DNA of 53,993 nucleotides from contig NZ_AOHX01000026.1 of the NCBI RefSeq assembly GCF_000337735.1, positions 195,160 through 249,152 on the forward strand, given 5' to 3'. Origin of the DNA: Natronorubrum sulfidifaciens JCM 14089. Its GTDB lineage: Archaea; Halobacteriota; Halobacteria; Halobacteriales; Natrialbaceae. Shown piece by piece: positions 25,637 to 34,915 of this stretch. Both the position numbers and the translations under genes were made by a program. The notes under the pieces were generated by a model. That model saw only the letters and a program-made list of their open reading frames with translations. It made no database searches and was not told the DNA's origin. Numbering within the stretch: position 1 is the first letter of the stretch; every line of letters begins with the position of its first letter.

Positions 25637-27292
25637 ATGGATCTGCGGACCGCCGCGGCCTACCGACCGACAAAGCCCGAACTCGCGGTTTTCGTCTCCG
25701 GGGTCACCAGTATGGGCCTCGAAATCCTCGCGGTGCGGATCATTGCCCCGCAGTTCGGCAGTCATATCTACACCGTCGGTGGCATTCTGACGGTCGTCCT
25801 CGCCGCATTGAGCCTCGGTTACTGGCAGGGTGGCAAGCGTGCACGCGGGGCGACGAATCGGGAGATGTCGTGGCTGTTGCTTGCGACGGCAGTGTACGTC
25901 GCGATCGTGATCTACGCCAGCGATATGCTCCTGATACAGACGTCGACACTGGCGTTGCCGCCGCGATATGCGTCCCTCCCGGCCGCGATCATCCTGTTCG
26001 GGCCGCCGACGTACCTGCTCGGCTTTATCAGCCCGTACGCCGCCGAACTCTCACAGAAGACAGGCACCGGCGAAGCGTCCGGCCACGTCTACGCACTCGG
26101 CACGATCGGCAGCATCCTCGGCTCGGCCGCGACCACGTTCGTCTTCATTCCCGCGATGAGTATCGATGCCATCGGCCTCCTCTTCGGTATCCTCCTCGTC
26201 GGCACGGCCGTCGTCCTGACGCTGCCATCGATCTCACGGCCGCCGCTTATCGCGAGCGCCATCGTCATCCTGTTGCTCGTCGCTGCGGCCGGTGGCGGCC
26301 CGATCGCGTACGACCACCGTGGTGAGGTCGTCCACGAGAGCCAAACCGCCTATCAGCAACTCGAGATCGTCGACGACGGCGACACCCGAACGATGTTCCT
26401 CGATGGCGCTCGCCACAGCGCGATCGACCTCGAGGACCCGAACCGACACGTCTTCGAGTACACGCGCTACTTTCACCTCCCGATGCTCATGACCGAGGAT
26501 GTCGATGACGTTGACCGGGTGCTGTTCATCGGGGGTGGGGGCTACGTCGGACCACAGGACTTCGAGGACCAGTACGACGCCACTGTCGACGTCGTCGAGA
26601 TCGATCCCGACGTCACCACCGCCGCCGAGGACTACTTCGGCCTCGAGGAAAGCGAGACGATGACCAGCCACACGTACGACGGTCGGCAGTTCCTTCAAAA
26701 CACGGACGAGACCTACGACGTCATCGTCCTCGACGCCTACAAGCAGGATCAGGTGCCGTTCCACCTGACGACGGTCGAGTTCATGTCACTTGTCAGTGAC
26801 CGACTCGCCGACGACGGCGTGTTCCACGCCAACGTCATCGCCTCGCCGAGTGGTCCCGCCGCCGAGTTCTATCACGCCCAACAGCGGACGATGGAGCAGG
26901 CCTTCCCCGACACCTACAGCTTCCGCACCTCGGAGTCAAACGCCATCCAGAACATTCAGATCGTGGCGACGAACCACGAAACCGGGTTCAGCGAGGGCGA
27001 TCTCGCCGAACGAAACGACGCGCGCGCGCTGAGCGTCGACCTGTCGGACGCCATCGACAACCACATGGCCGATTCCGACGGCAACGAGGCCCCGATCCTC
27101 CGGGACGACCGTGGCGAGGTCGACAGCCTCCTCGATCCGATGTTGGGCCAACGGTACGTGATCGAGGAGACGGCCGCTGACTCGAGCGAGTCACCGGCCC
27201 CTGCTCAGTCAGCCGGCGGTGGACCACTGCACGCGGCGACACAACAGGCGGCGTTCGAGCCGCCACTCGTCGTCACCCCATCCGAACGGTGA
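25637..27292 (+). CDS. Membrane spermidine-synthase-like protein
   Basis: A 551-residue two-part protein. Residues 1-230 hold about seven transmembrane helices. The remainder is a Rossmann methyltransferase/spermidine-synthase domain with IGGGGYVGP, VVEIDPDVTTAAEDYF and DVIVLDAYK. Polyamine synthase activity is not certain: fused forms of this kind are common in haloarchaea and uncharacterised. The C-terminus is low complexity. The gene ends overlapping the convergent usp gene by 20 bases. Confidence 0.85.
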   Translation: MDLRTAAAYRPTKPELAVFVSGVTSMGLEILAVRIIAPQFGSHIYTVGGILTVVLAALSLGYWQGGKRARGATNREMSWLLLATAVYVAIVIYASDMLLIQTSTLALPPRYASLPAAIILFGPPTYLLGFISPYAAELSQKTGTGEASGHVYALGTIGSILGSAATTFVFIPAMSIDAIGLLFGILLVGTAVVLTLPSISRPPLIASAIVILLLVAAAGGGPIAYDHRGEVVHESQTAYQQLEIVDDGDTRTMFLDGARHSAIDLEDPNRHVFEYTRYFHLPMLMTEDVDDVDRVLFIGGGGYVGPQDFEDQYDATVDVVEIDPDVTTAAEDYFGLEESETMTSHTYDGRQFLQNTDETYDVIVLDAYKQDQVPFHLTTVEFMSLVSDRLADDGVFHANVIASPSGPAAEFYHAQQRTMEQAFPDTYSFRTSESNAIQNIQIVATNHETGFSEGDLAERNDARALSVDLSDAIDNHMADSDGNEAPILRDDRGEVDSLLDPMLGQRYVIEETAADSSESPAPAQSAGGGPLHAATQQAAFEPPLVVTPSER

Positions 27293-27719
27293 GGACAGGA
27301 ACCTCGCTCTTTCGAACGACCTTCTCCGTGACGCTGCCGAGAACGAGTCGATCCGCACCGGATCGGCCGTGGGTCCCCATCACGATCGCATCGATGTCGT
27401 GCTCGTCGGCGTACTCGAGGATCTGGACGTTGGGCTTGCCGTGTTCGATCGCTTCGACGACCTCGAGGTCGTGTTCGCGTGCCAGTTCGGCAATCTCTGC
27501 GGTCGCAGCGTTCCCTTCGTCTCGTTGTTTTTCGACGACGTCACTCCACTCGGCCGACGCCGGCTCCGCACCGGCCGAGAAGCCGCCGAGCGGAATGGGC
27601 TCGACGACGTACAGCGCGTGAAGTTCCGCGTCGTTCTGTGCGGCCAGTTCGATTGCTTCCTTGATTGCGGCGGTGGCTGGGTCGCTTCCGTCCGTCGGCA
27701 CGAGTATCCGGTCGTACAT
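27273..27719 (-). CDS. Universal stress protein
   Basis: A 148-residue UspA-family protein: MYDRILVPTDGSDPATAAIKEA at the start and the ATP-binding MGTHGRSGADRLVLGSVTEKVV near the C-terminus (G-2x-G-9x-GS). Such proteins bind ATP and help stress survival. The ATG at 27719 is the natural start; the in-frame extension reaches far into the neighbouring gene. Confidence 0.92.
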   Translation of the reverse strand: MYDRILVPTDGSDPATAAIKEAIELAAQNDAELHALYVVEPIPLGGFSAGAEPASAEWSDVVEKQRDEGNAATAEIAELAREHDLEVVEAIEHGKPNVQILEYADEHDIDAIVMGTHGRSGADRLVLGSVTEKVVRKSEVPVLTVRMG

Positions 27720-27825
27720 TGTAATCGCGTAGCACGTCACGTCCGTGACCAATATAGATTGCGACGGTTCCGGACGCGTGGTGGGTTCGTCCTCGATGGG
27801 GTGTTCTGTCGAAGCCGCTGTCTTC

Positions 27826-28356
27826 TCACTCCGACCACTCCGCTCGAAGTAGGCCGTACTGGATCGTATCACGGTACTCACCGTCAACGAAGCGGTCCTT
27901 CCGGAGTCGACCCTCCTGACTGAACCCGAGCGACTCGAGCAGGCCGCGGGACGCGTCGTTGAAATCGTAGGCGACCGCCCAGACACCGGGTGTGTCGTAC
28001 GTTCTGAACACGTACTCGATAACCAGCGAGACGGCCTCCCGACCGTACCCCTCACCGTGGACCTCGGGGAGCAGCCAGTACCCCAGTTCGGGACGCCGCC
28101 AGTCGGCGTCTTGCACCGAGATGAAGCCGATCGGACGCGTTCCATCGCACTCCGTCGAACCGTCGAGACAGACGAGAAACTGGTCGTCGTCGGGGTCCTC
28201 GACCCACTCCTCGATTTCCGACTGCGTGCTGACGGGTGCACCGAGTGGGTAGCGAAGCGCCGGATTGGCGCTCCCGCGCTGGAGAAACGGGACGTCTTCG
28301 TTCTCGACTGTCCGGAGCGTGACTCGCTCACCACTCTCGACACGTGCGCCTGGCAT
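27826..28356 (-). CDS. GNAT acetyltransferase (RimJ/RimL-like)
   Basis: A 176-residue acetyltransferase: GERVTLRTVENEDVPFLQRG, then LGYWLLPEVHGEGYGREAVS with the acetyl-CoA pyrophosphate loop (GEGYG), and SRGLLESLGFSQEGRLRKD, typical of the RimJ/RimL subgroup that acts on protein N-termini or small molecules. The substrate is unknown. It is downstream of the SDR gene on the same strand (60-base gap). Confidence 0.88.
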   Translation of the reverse strand: MPGARVESGERVTLRTVENEDVPFLQRGSANPALRYPLGAPVSTQSEIEEWVEDPDDDQFLVCLDGSTECDGTRPIGFISVQDADWRRPELGYWLLPEVHGEGYGREAVSLVIEYVFRTYDTPGVWAVAYDFNDASRGLLESLGFSQEGRLRKDRFVDGEYRDTIQYGLLRAEWSE

Positions 28357-28416
28357 GTTCCCACCGATCGTGTCGGCAAGTATATGTTTTCTGTTCGGCC
28401 AGTCGGAACCGCCGGC

Positions 28417-29280
28417 TCACTCGAGTCGGCTGTAGTCGGGATCGAACAACTGTGCCGAGGTTGGGGCCGGATCGCCCTCCGTCAGGTTGTACGTCGAGAA
28501 GTCGTCGACGCCGGCCTCTCGGAGGAGTTCCTCGTCGTAGACGCTGTTGCCGGTGAACTCGGCTGGATCGCGGCTGAGGATCTCGAGGACGGTGTCGCTG
28601 ACGATCTCGGGGGTGCGCCAGTCGTCTTCGGTTCCCATCCCGAAGTACCGCGTGGCACGCGTATCGATCGCGGTCACAGGCCAGAAGGCGTTACAGCCGA
28701 CGTCGTCGCCACCGAGTTCGCTCGCAAGCGACAGCGTGATGAACGTCATCCCGAGTTTCGACCACGCGTAGGGACCCGAGCCCGGCGAGCGATCGATCCC
28801 CACCGGCGGCGCGTTCGTCAGCAGCCATGCGTTGTCGACCTCGCGCAGGTGGTCGGCGAAGGCCCGCGAGGTGAGATACGTGCCCCGCACGTTCACGTCG
28901 GTCAGCAGATCGAACCGCTTGGGTGGCAGGTCCTCGACGGCCGCCAGCTGGATCGCGCTCGCGTTGTTGATGACGATGTTGACCGTGCCGAACTCGTCGA
29001 TGGCGCGCTCGGCCGCGGCCTCGACCGCCGCTTCGTCGCGAACGTCGAGTTTGAGCGAGAGGGCGTCGACGCCGTGTGCTTCCGCCTCGCGGGCCGTCTG
29101 TTCGATCGAGCCCTCGAGGTCGTTGTCTGCGTAGTCGTCGTCTTCTTCGCTCGTCTTGCCGGTCGAGACGATGTTACAACCCTGCTCGGCCAGCGCGAGC
29201 GCGATCGATTTACCGATGCCGCGAGTCGTTCCCGTAATAAACGCCGTCTGTCCGGAGAGGTCGGGTCTCGAGCGTGTCAT
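28417..29280 (-). CDS. SDR oxidoreductase (HSDL2-like)
   Basis: A 287-residue short-chain dehydrogenase. TGTTRGIGKSIALALAEQG is the cofactor motif, NNAS is motif III, and YAWSK is the catalytic YxxxK. The catalytic Ser is not at its usual place (LLTNAPPVG), which also occurs in HSDL2-type proteins where ISPP is common. Substrates may be hydroxyacyl or lipid-like. The start MTRSRPD at 29280 replaces an in-frame extension that adds unrelated residues. Confidence 0.87.
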   Translation of the reverse strand: MTRSRPDLSGQTAFITGTTRGIGKSIALALAEQGCNIVSTGKTSEEDDDYADNDLEGSIEQTAREAEAHGVDALSLKLDVRDEAAVEAAAERAIDEFGTVNIVINNASAIQLAAVEDLPPKRFDLLTDVNVRGTYLTSRAFADHLREVDNAWLLTNAPPVGIDRSPGSGPYAWSKLGMTFITLSLASELGGDDVGCNAFWPVTAIDTRATRYFGMGTEDDWRTPEIVSDTVLEILSRDPAEFTGNSVYDEELLREAGVDDFSTYNLTEGDPAPTSAQLFDPDYSRLE

Positions 29281-29534
29281 ATGTTCGCATCCATCGGCTC
29301 GTTGATAAGGCTCCCTAAACCGGACGCACGTATCAACGCCGTCGAACGTGTCTCGAGTTTCCATCACGCCGCGGGTGCCGATGGCAACGTCCAGTATCAA
29401 TCCGTGAGCGCGATATCAAATGGGGGAGCCGGGTGAACTCGGAGAGCACTCGAGGCACGACACAGTGCGTCGGGCGACAGCGCCACTGCTGTCCGCAGCA
29501 CTGTGCAAAAAAGTGAGAAGCGCTCGAGACCCGA
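29281..29534. other. Gene-free 254-base gap
   Basis: Between the SDR start and the downstream usp stop. It presumably holds the SDR promoter. No ORF, RNA gene or strong inverted repeat was seen. Confidence 0.4.
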
Positions 29535-29960
29535 TCAGTCGCCGCTGCCGCCGGTGACGACGACCGGGCGGTCAGTGTTCAAGATCACGGACTGCGTGAC
29601 GCTGCCGAACACCGCCTTTCCGACCGGGGAGCGTTTCCGCCCGCCGAGGACGATCGCATCGACGTCGTACTCGTCGGCCCGCGTCAGGATGTCGCCCTCC
29701 TCGACGTCGCCGCTGCCCTCGAGGACGGTGACGTCGACACCGTTGTCCTCGAGGTGTTCTTTCGCCCGGCGAACGGACCCGATTCGAGATGCCGATTTGA
29801 ACTGTTTGAAATCCTTGGGAAGGTCCTCGCTTTCGTCGGTGAAGATGAACAGTAGATACGCCTCGACCGACTCGGCCGCGTCGGGCAGCGATGTGATGTA
29901 TCTGGCCTGTGTGATCGCTCGATCTTCGTTCGTGTCGACGGGTACTAGAACGCGATGCAT
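29535..29960 (-). CDS. Universal stress protein
   Basis: A 141-residue UspA-family protein. It begins MHRVLVPVDTNEDRAITQAR and has LGGRKRSPVGKAVFGSVTQSVI as its ATP-binding loop. It is more divergent from the 27273 protein than a recent duplicate would be. The start at 29960 was preferred to 29981, since the extra residues are unlike the family. Confidence 0.9.
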   Translation of the reverse strand: MHRVLVPVDTNEDRAITQARYITSLPDAAESVEAYLLFIFTDESEDLPKDFKQFKSASRIGSVRRAKEHLEDNGVDVTVLEGSGDVEEGDILTRADEYDVDAIVLGGRKRSPVGKAVFGSVTQSVILNTDRPVVVTGGSGD

Positions 29961-29993
29961 AGGAAGGTGTTCACACATCACAGTAATAAAACC

Positions 29994-30037
29994 GACTCCG
30001 ACTGTCGGTTCCGTAGAACGGACAGCCGATGGGAGTC
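29994..30037. terminator. Interrupted hairpin between acyl-CoA synthetase and usp
   Basis: GACTCC (29994-29999) pairs with GGAGTC (30032-30037), and inner TCGG/CCGA and CCGT/ACGG segments continue the stem with short internal loops. It lies after the acyl-CoA synthetase and before usp on the minus strand, so it may end the first transcript. It directly abuts the partial element at 30040. Confidence 0.35.
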
Positions 30038-30067
30038 ATACTGCCGGACACCAGTCAGTACACGCCC
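30036..30067. repeat. Fragment related to the 106-bp element
   Basis: TCATACTGCCGGACA and the following CAGTCAGTA closely match the left end of the second copy at 53895-53919. The similarity fades after about 28 bases, before the stop of the synthetase gene, and no internal hairpin or right end follows. It is a truncated or decayed copy. Confidence 0.55.
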
Positions 30068-30076
30068 GATCGTGTC

Positions 30077-31726
30077 TCACGGCTCGCGGTCGCGCAGCGA
30101 TCGGCGCTGGATCTTGCCGGTGGTCGTCGTCGGCAGTTCGTCGACGAACTCGATCCGTCGTGGATACTCGTACTCGGCGAGGCGGTCTCGGACGAGGTTG
30201 CGGATCTCCTCGCGGAACTCGTCGGGGTCGTAGTCGTCACTTGCTGGCTGAACATAGGCTTTGATCGCCTCGCCGTGGGTTTCGTCGGGGACGCCGATGA
30301 CGCCCGCCTGTTCGGCCTCGGGATGGTGAAGGATCGCCTCCTCGACTTCCATCGGCCCGACGCGGTAGCCGCTCGTGAGGATCACGTCGTCGGTCCGGGA
30401 GACGAACCACAGGTAGCCCTCGGCGTCGCGTTTGACGAGATCGCCGGTGAGAAACCACCCCTCCGCAGTCTGTTTGTTCGCCGTCTTCTCGGGCAGCCTC
30501 CAGTACTCGTCGAAAAACACGCGGCGATCACCGGGCTTGACCGCGAGTTCGCCGACCTCGCCGGGCTCGAGTTCGTCGTGCGTCTCGGGGTCGAGCACCG
30601 CCAGTTCGTAGCCGGGGAACGGTTTGCCCATGCTCCCGGGACGCGTATCGAACCAACTCGAGGAGTTGCCGACGACGAGGTTGAGTTCGGTCTGGCCGTA
30701 GAACTCGTTGATCGCGACGTCCGCGAACGTCTCGTCGACCCAGTCGACGACTTCCGAGGTGAGCGGTTCGCCCGCCGAGGCGAATGTCTCGAGGGCGAGG
30801 TCGAACTGCCCCTCGGGGTCGTCGACGGCCATTAGCATCCGGAGCGCCGTCGGCGGCATGAACGCCTTGGTCACGCCGTGGCGTTCCATGAGGTCGTAGG
30901 CCGCCTCGGGGTCGAACCCGTCGCGGGGCCAGCCGACGACGGTACAACCGTGGTGCCACGCCGCAAAGAGCGTCCCACCGAGGGCGGCCCCCCAGGCCCA
31001 GTCGGCGGGCGTCCACACCGTGGTCTCACCCGCCTCGAGGCCCTGATCGAAGTAGTTGTACGCCGCCGCCGCTCGACCAAGCCAGAGCGCGTGGCTGTGA
31101 CGAACCCCCTTCGGCGGGCCCGTCGAGCCGCTCGTGTACATGATCGCCGTCGGCGTCTCCGGCGTGGCGTCGTAGATGTCGATGCCGGGTTCGTGGGCCG
31201 CGAGCAGGTCGTCGAAAGCGTGTGCGTCGCCGTCGACCGACGAGTCGTCGCCGAGTTCGATCACGTGCTCTAAGGCGGGGCAGTCGTCGCGAATCTCGTC
31301 GACCGTCTCGCGCACGCTCGGATCGACGACGACGGCCACGGCCTCGCTATCGGCGAGTCGGTACTGCAGGGCGTCGCGGCCGAACAGCACCGTGAGCGGG
31401 ACAGAGATGGCACCCACCTTCCAGTTCGCGAGGTGGGTCAGCGGGTTCTGGGGTTTCTGCGGGACGACGACGCCGACACGGTCGCCCGCCTCGACGCCGA
31501 GGTCGGCGAGGGCGGCCGCGAGCCGATCGGAGCGCTCGTCGAGGTCGTCAAAGGAGTAGGTCTCGAGGCCGCCGTCGGGCTGTTCGTATCGAAGCGCCGT
31601 GCGACTCGTGTCGTCGTGTTTCCGCAGGAAATCGACGGCGGGGTTGAACGACTCGGGAAGGTCCCACTGAAACGTCTCCCTTGCCTGCGCGTGCTCGTCA
31701 AACGTCGGCATCACCGTCCATGTCAT
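30077..31726 (-). CDS. AMP-forming acyl-CoA synthetase
   Basis: A 549-residue ANL-superfamily enzyme that converts a carboxylic acid, ATP and CoA to acyl-CoA. AMP-binding motif IMYTSGSTGPPKGVRHSH, NEFYGQTE, GWFLTGDL and a C-terminal TTTTGKIQR with the catalytic Lys are all present. The layout resembles medium-chain or acetate/propionate-type synthetases of haloarchaea. The start is 31726 (MTWTVMPTF) or 31711. It is divergent from an E1-alpha gene, and acyl-CoA dehydrogenase and CoA-transferase genes lie within 5 kb. Confidence 0.92.
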   Translation of the reverse strand: MTWTVMPTFDEHAQARETFQWDLPESFNPAVDFLRKHDDTSRTALRYEQPDGGLETYSFDDLDERSDRLAAALADLGVEAGDRVGVVVPQKPQNPLTHLANWKVGAISVPLTVLFGRDALQYRLADSEAVAVVVDPSVRETVDEIRDDCPALEHVIELGDDSSVDGDAHAFDDLLAAHEPGIDIYDATPETPTAIMYTSGSTGPPKGVRHSHALWLGRAAAAYNYFDQGLEAGETTVWTPADWAWGAALGGTLFAAWHHGCTVVGWPRDGFDPEAAYDLMERHGVTKAFMPPTALRMLMAVDDPEGQFDLALETFASAGEPLTSEVVDWVDETFADVAINEFYGQTELNLVVGNSSSWFDTRPGSMGKPFPGYELAVLDPETHDELEPGEVGELAVKPGDRRVFFDEYWRLPEKTANKQTAEGWFLTGDLVKRDAEGYLWFVSRTDDVILTSGYRVGPMEVEEAILHHPEAEQAGVIGVPDETHGEAIKAYVQPASDDYDPDEFREEIRNLVRDRLAEYEYPRRIEFVDELPTTTTGKIQRRSLRDREP

Positions 31727-31804
31727 GCGTGGGGGTTGTTGGGCCAGCACATAGCGTTTTTCGACACGTCGTCGGTGGCGAGCAGTTGCTCGAGGCGGCG
31801 ATCA

Positions 31805-31836
31805 GTATATGTATCGAGCCTCCGACAGTGCATCCA
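31805..31836 (+). promoter_or_regulatory. TATA box deciding the E1-alpha start
   Basis: AGTATATGTA (31805-31814) lies 22-31 bases before the ATG at 31836, the spacing expected for a leaderless haloarchaeal transcript. The upstream in-frame start at 31809 falls inside this box, so 31836 is preferred. Confidence 0.55.
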
Positions 31837-32963
31837 TGTCACAAGACGCCCTCGAGGCCGCCGTCTTCGATCGAGAACCCGACGATCGAGTGCAGATCCT
31901 CGACGCCGACGGGACCGTCGTCGCACCCGCTCTCGAGCCGGCCCTCGAGCCCGAGACACTGCGAGCGATGTACCGAGATATGCGGTTTTCCCGGCGGTTC
32001 GACGAACGGATGATCAGCCTCCAGCGGCAGGGTCGTCTCGGCACCTACGCGTCGCTGGCCGGCCAAGAGGGGAGTCAGATCGGGTCGACGTACGCGCTCG
32101 CCGAAGCGGATCTGCTGTCGTTTCAGTACCGAGAACACGGCGCAGTCGCCGCGCGGGGGATGCCGTGGGAGTACCTGTACTACTGGATGGGCCACGAGGA
32201 GGGCAACGCCGCGCTGGCTGAGATCAACGTCTTCCCGCTGAACATCTCGATCGGCGGCCACCTCCCCCACACCGTCGGCTGGTCGTGGGCGGCGAAGCTC
32301 AAAGACGACGAGCGAATTTGTCTGACCCATTTCGGCGATGGCTCCACCTCGGAGGGCGATTTCCACGAAGCGATGAACTTCGCGGGCGTCTTCGATACGC
32401 CGACGATATTTTTCTGTAACAACAACCAGTGGGCGATCTCGATCCCGCGCGAGGACCAGACCGCGAGCGCGACCATCGCCCAGAAAGCCCACGCCTACGG
32501 CTTCGACGGCATTCAAGTCGACGGGATGGACCCGCTCGCGAGCTACGTCGTCACGAAAGCGGCACGCGAACGGGCGCTCGAGCCCGGCGACGACCAGTTA
32601 CGGCCGACGCTGATCGAGGCGATCCAGTACCGCTACGGCGCGCACACGACGGCCGACGATCCGTCCGTCTACCGGGATGACGAAGAGGTCGAACGCTGGC
32701 GCGCAAAGGACCCGATCGACCGGTTCGAGGCCTATCTGCGGAACGACGGGGTTCTCGACGACGAGCGGATCGACACGATCGAAGCCGAGATCGACGACAC
32801 CCTCGCGGCGCTGATCGACCGTGCCGAAGCCGGCGAGCGCGATCCGCTCGAGATGTTCGAGTACACGTACGACGAGCCGACGCCGCGACTCGAGGAACAG
32901 CGAGCCGCCCTCGAAACGCTCCGGGACACCCACGGTGATGACGAATTACTCGATTACGAATGA
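31836..32963 (+). CDS. Thiamine-diphosphate dehydrogenase E1, alpha subunit
   Basis: The alpha subunit of a pyruvate/branched-chain 2-oxoacid dehydrogenase E1. Of 375 residues, the ThDP-binding motif GDGST...FFCNNNQ spans about residues 167-196, and RYGAHTTADDPSVYR is the phosphorylation-loop region of E1-alpha. No E1-beta, E2 or E3 gene lies in the window, so it is an orphan subunit here. Neighbouring acyl-CoA genes suggest branched-chain or short-chain acid metabolism. The exact substrate is not resolved. Confidence 0.9.
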   Translation: MSQDALEAAVFDREPDDRVQILDADGTVVAPALEPALEPETLRAMYRDMRFSRRFDERMISLQRQGRLGTYASLAGQEGSQIGSTYALAEADLLSFQYREHGAVAARGMPWEYLYYWMGHEEGNAALAEINVFPLNISIGGHLPHTVGWSWAAKLKDDERICLTHFGDGSTSEGDFHEAMNFAGVFDTPTIFFCNNNQWAISIPREDQTASATIAQKAHAYGFDGIQVDGMDPLASYVVTKAARERALEPGDDQLRPTLIEAIQYRYGAHTTADDPSVYRDDEEVERWRAKDPIDRFEAYLRNDGVLDDERIDTIEAEIDDTLAALIDRAEAGERDPLEMFEYTYDEPTPRLEEQRAALETLRDTHGDDELLDYE

Positions 32964-33010
32964 GTTTGACAGGTCCAATATAACTCGCGCAATAGGACAG
33001 GGAAGCAACT

Positions 33011-33538
33011 ATGGCCACGTCGTCGCTGCGTTCGCATACGATGCAACTCGAGCAGCCGACACAGGACCCCGACTGGAGCGGCACGATCCCCAGCGCGCTC
33101 GACGTGCGAGTGCTCGGTCTCGTCGTCGTCACAGCGGGGCTGGCCGCGTCGGTGAACATTCCCTACGGTGGCGTGCCCGTCGCACTCGCTGCGTTCGTCG
33201 TTCTCGTGGGTGGCGGCGTCGTCGGTCACGTCCTTGGCGAGCGAAAACTGCGCCGGATCACCGACGGCCTCGTCGAGCGGTGGGCCGCGGCCGGCGGACA
33301 GATCGACGACGTCACGCGGTCGGCCGACGGGATGCGAACGGAGTGGACCGTTCACACGCCGGACGGCGACGTGACGGTCGGCGGGGTCGCACTGGTTCCC
33401 ATCGCCCAACTTTCGGTCGAGTGGCAGGGCGTCGGCGACACGATGGATGCAAGCGAGGCGGCGGCCAATCTCGACACGCTCGCCGACAGCCTCTACGAGG
33501 AGGTCTTCGAGATCGGCGTGACGCCACAGCGGGCCTGA
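33011..33538 (+). CDS. Membrane protein with soluble C-terminal domain
   Basis: A 175-residue protein with two hydrophobic helices near residues 33-75 (VRVLGLVVVTAGLAASVNI and VPVALAAFVVLVGGGVVGHVLG), then a mixed alpha/beta domain (RITDGLVERWAAAGG to the end). An AATATAAC box about 32977-32984 fits a start at 33011. No family is recognised. The gene lies between the E1-alpha and acyl-CoA dehydrogenase genes. Confidence 0.75.
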   Translation: MATSSLRSHTMQLEQPTQDPDWSGTIPSALDVRVLGLVVVTAGLAASVNIPYGGVPVALAAFVVLVGGGVVGHVLGERKLRRITDGLVERWAAAGGQIDDVTRSADGMRTEWTVHTPDGDVTVGGVALVPIAQLSVEWQGVGDTMDASEAAANLDTLADSLYEEVFEIGVTPQRA

Positions 33539-33631
33539 TTTTTCGCGAGCAGCAGGGGTCGACTCGCGACCGTCGATCAGGGGTGATTCCGTGGCTGACA
33601 GTTAAGCCACTCGACAGACACGTGTTCACGT

Positions 33632-34852
33632 ATGCCAGTAGACACCACCGACGGCGTGGGGTTCGGTGTCGGCGACGAAACACAGCTCATCCTCGACAGT
33701 CTCGACGAGTTCCTCGAGCAGGAAGTCGAGCCGCTCCTCGACGACCTCGGCGATGTCGACACGAATCCGCGCACGGGCCATCACGAGAACGGCCGCCTGA
33801 CGGACGAGGTGCTCGAGGCCCGTGAGCAGATCCGGCGTCGATCCGCAGACGCCGGCTTCTACGCGATGAACCTGCCCGAGGCCGTCGGCGGTGAGGACGT
33901 CTCCCCAGTGACGTGGTATCGGGCGAAAAAACACCTCGCGTCTCACGGCCCCGGGCTATCGCGCTACGTGCTGGCCGGGCCGGAAGGGCCGAAACCGCTC
34001 CTGTTGCAGGCAGCGGGCGACCAGATCGAGCGCTACCTCGAGCCGACCGTCCGGGGCGAGAAATCCACGGCGTTCGCCCAGACCGAGCCGAGCGTCGGCT
34101 CCGATTCGCCGAACATGGAGACAGTCGGGAGGAAAGACGGTGACGAGTGGGTACTCAACGGGCGCAAACAGTGGATCACGAACGCGCCGTATGCCGACTT
34201 CGTCCAACTGTTCGCGCGGACGACCCCACAGGAGGAAGCCGGACGCTACGGCGGCATCACCTGTTTTCTCGTCGAACGCGACGAGTACGACCTCGGATCG
34301 TACAACAACGCCGTCGGCGCGGTAGGGACACAGGCCGAGATCGTCCTCGACGACGTCCGTATTCCGCAAGACAGGGTGCTCGGCGAGGTTGACAACGCCT
34401 TCTACGCGGCGATGGCGTTTCTCTCGCTCGGTCGCCTCGAGTTAGGCGCCGAAGCCGTCGGCTACAGCGAGTACGCTCTCGAGCAGGCTCGTGAGTACGT
34501 CACCGAGCGCGAGGCGTTCGGCCAGTCGATCGGAAACTTCCAGCAGGTGTCGGCGAGCCTCGCTCGCGGGAAGGCCAAGACGTACGCGGCCGACGCGGCC
34601 GGGTTGAAACTCGCCTGGAAGATGGCCACCGACGAACGGACCGTGATGGACGCGTCCGTGTTCAAGTGGTTCGCCACGACGGTCATGTGGGAGGTCGCCG
34701 ACGCCGTGGTGCAGGTCCACGGGGCGAACGGCCTCGCCGAGGAAAACCCCTACATGGATCTGCTCCATCAGGCGCGTATGCTGCGAATCGTCGAGGGCAC
34801 GGACGAGATTCAACTCAACACGATCGCCAAGGAGTTGGGACTTACGGAGTAA
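33632..34852 (+). CDS. Acyl-CoA dehydrogenase
   Basis: A 406-residue FAD-dependent acyl-CoA dehydrogenase making trans-2-enoyl-CoA. AQTEPSVGSDSPNMET and WVLNGRKQWITN form the FAD/substrate region, REAFGQSIGNFQ lies in the C-terminal helical domain, and IVEGTDEIQ contains the region of the catalytic base. The normal length and motif order leave little doubt on the family, but chain-length preference is unknown. The CoA-transferase follows on the same strand. Confidence 0.93.
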   Translation: MPVDTTDGVGFGVGDETQLILDSLDEFLEQEVEPLLDDLGDVDTNPRTGHHENGRLTDEVLEAREQIRRRSADAGFYAMNLPEAVGGEDVSPVTWYRAKKHLASHGPGLSRYVLAGPEGPKPLLLQAAGDQIERYLEPTVRGEKSTAFAQTEPSVGSDSPNMETVGRKDGDEWVLNGRKQWITNAPYADFVQLFARTTPQEEAGRYGGITCFLVERDEYDLGSYNNAVGAVGTQAEIVLDDVRIPQDRVLGEVDNAFYAAMAFLSLGRLELGAEAVGYSEYALEQAREYVTEREAFGQSIGNFQQVSASLARGKAKTYAADAAGLKLAWKMATDERTVMDASVFKWFATTVMWEVADAVVQVHGANGLAEENPYMDLLHQARMLRIVEGTDEIQLNTIAKELGLTE

Positions 34853-34915
34853 ACCGGGTGAAGAGATCGACGATCGCCCCGTAACGTAAAGTATCGGTAC
34901 GAGTATCCGTTCGAT

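Noticed and set aside
28057-29436. Plus-strand ORF of 459 residues
   Set aside because: Antisense to the acetyltransferase and SDR genes, both with conserved motifs.
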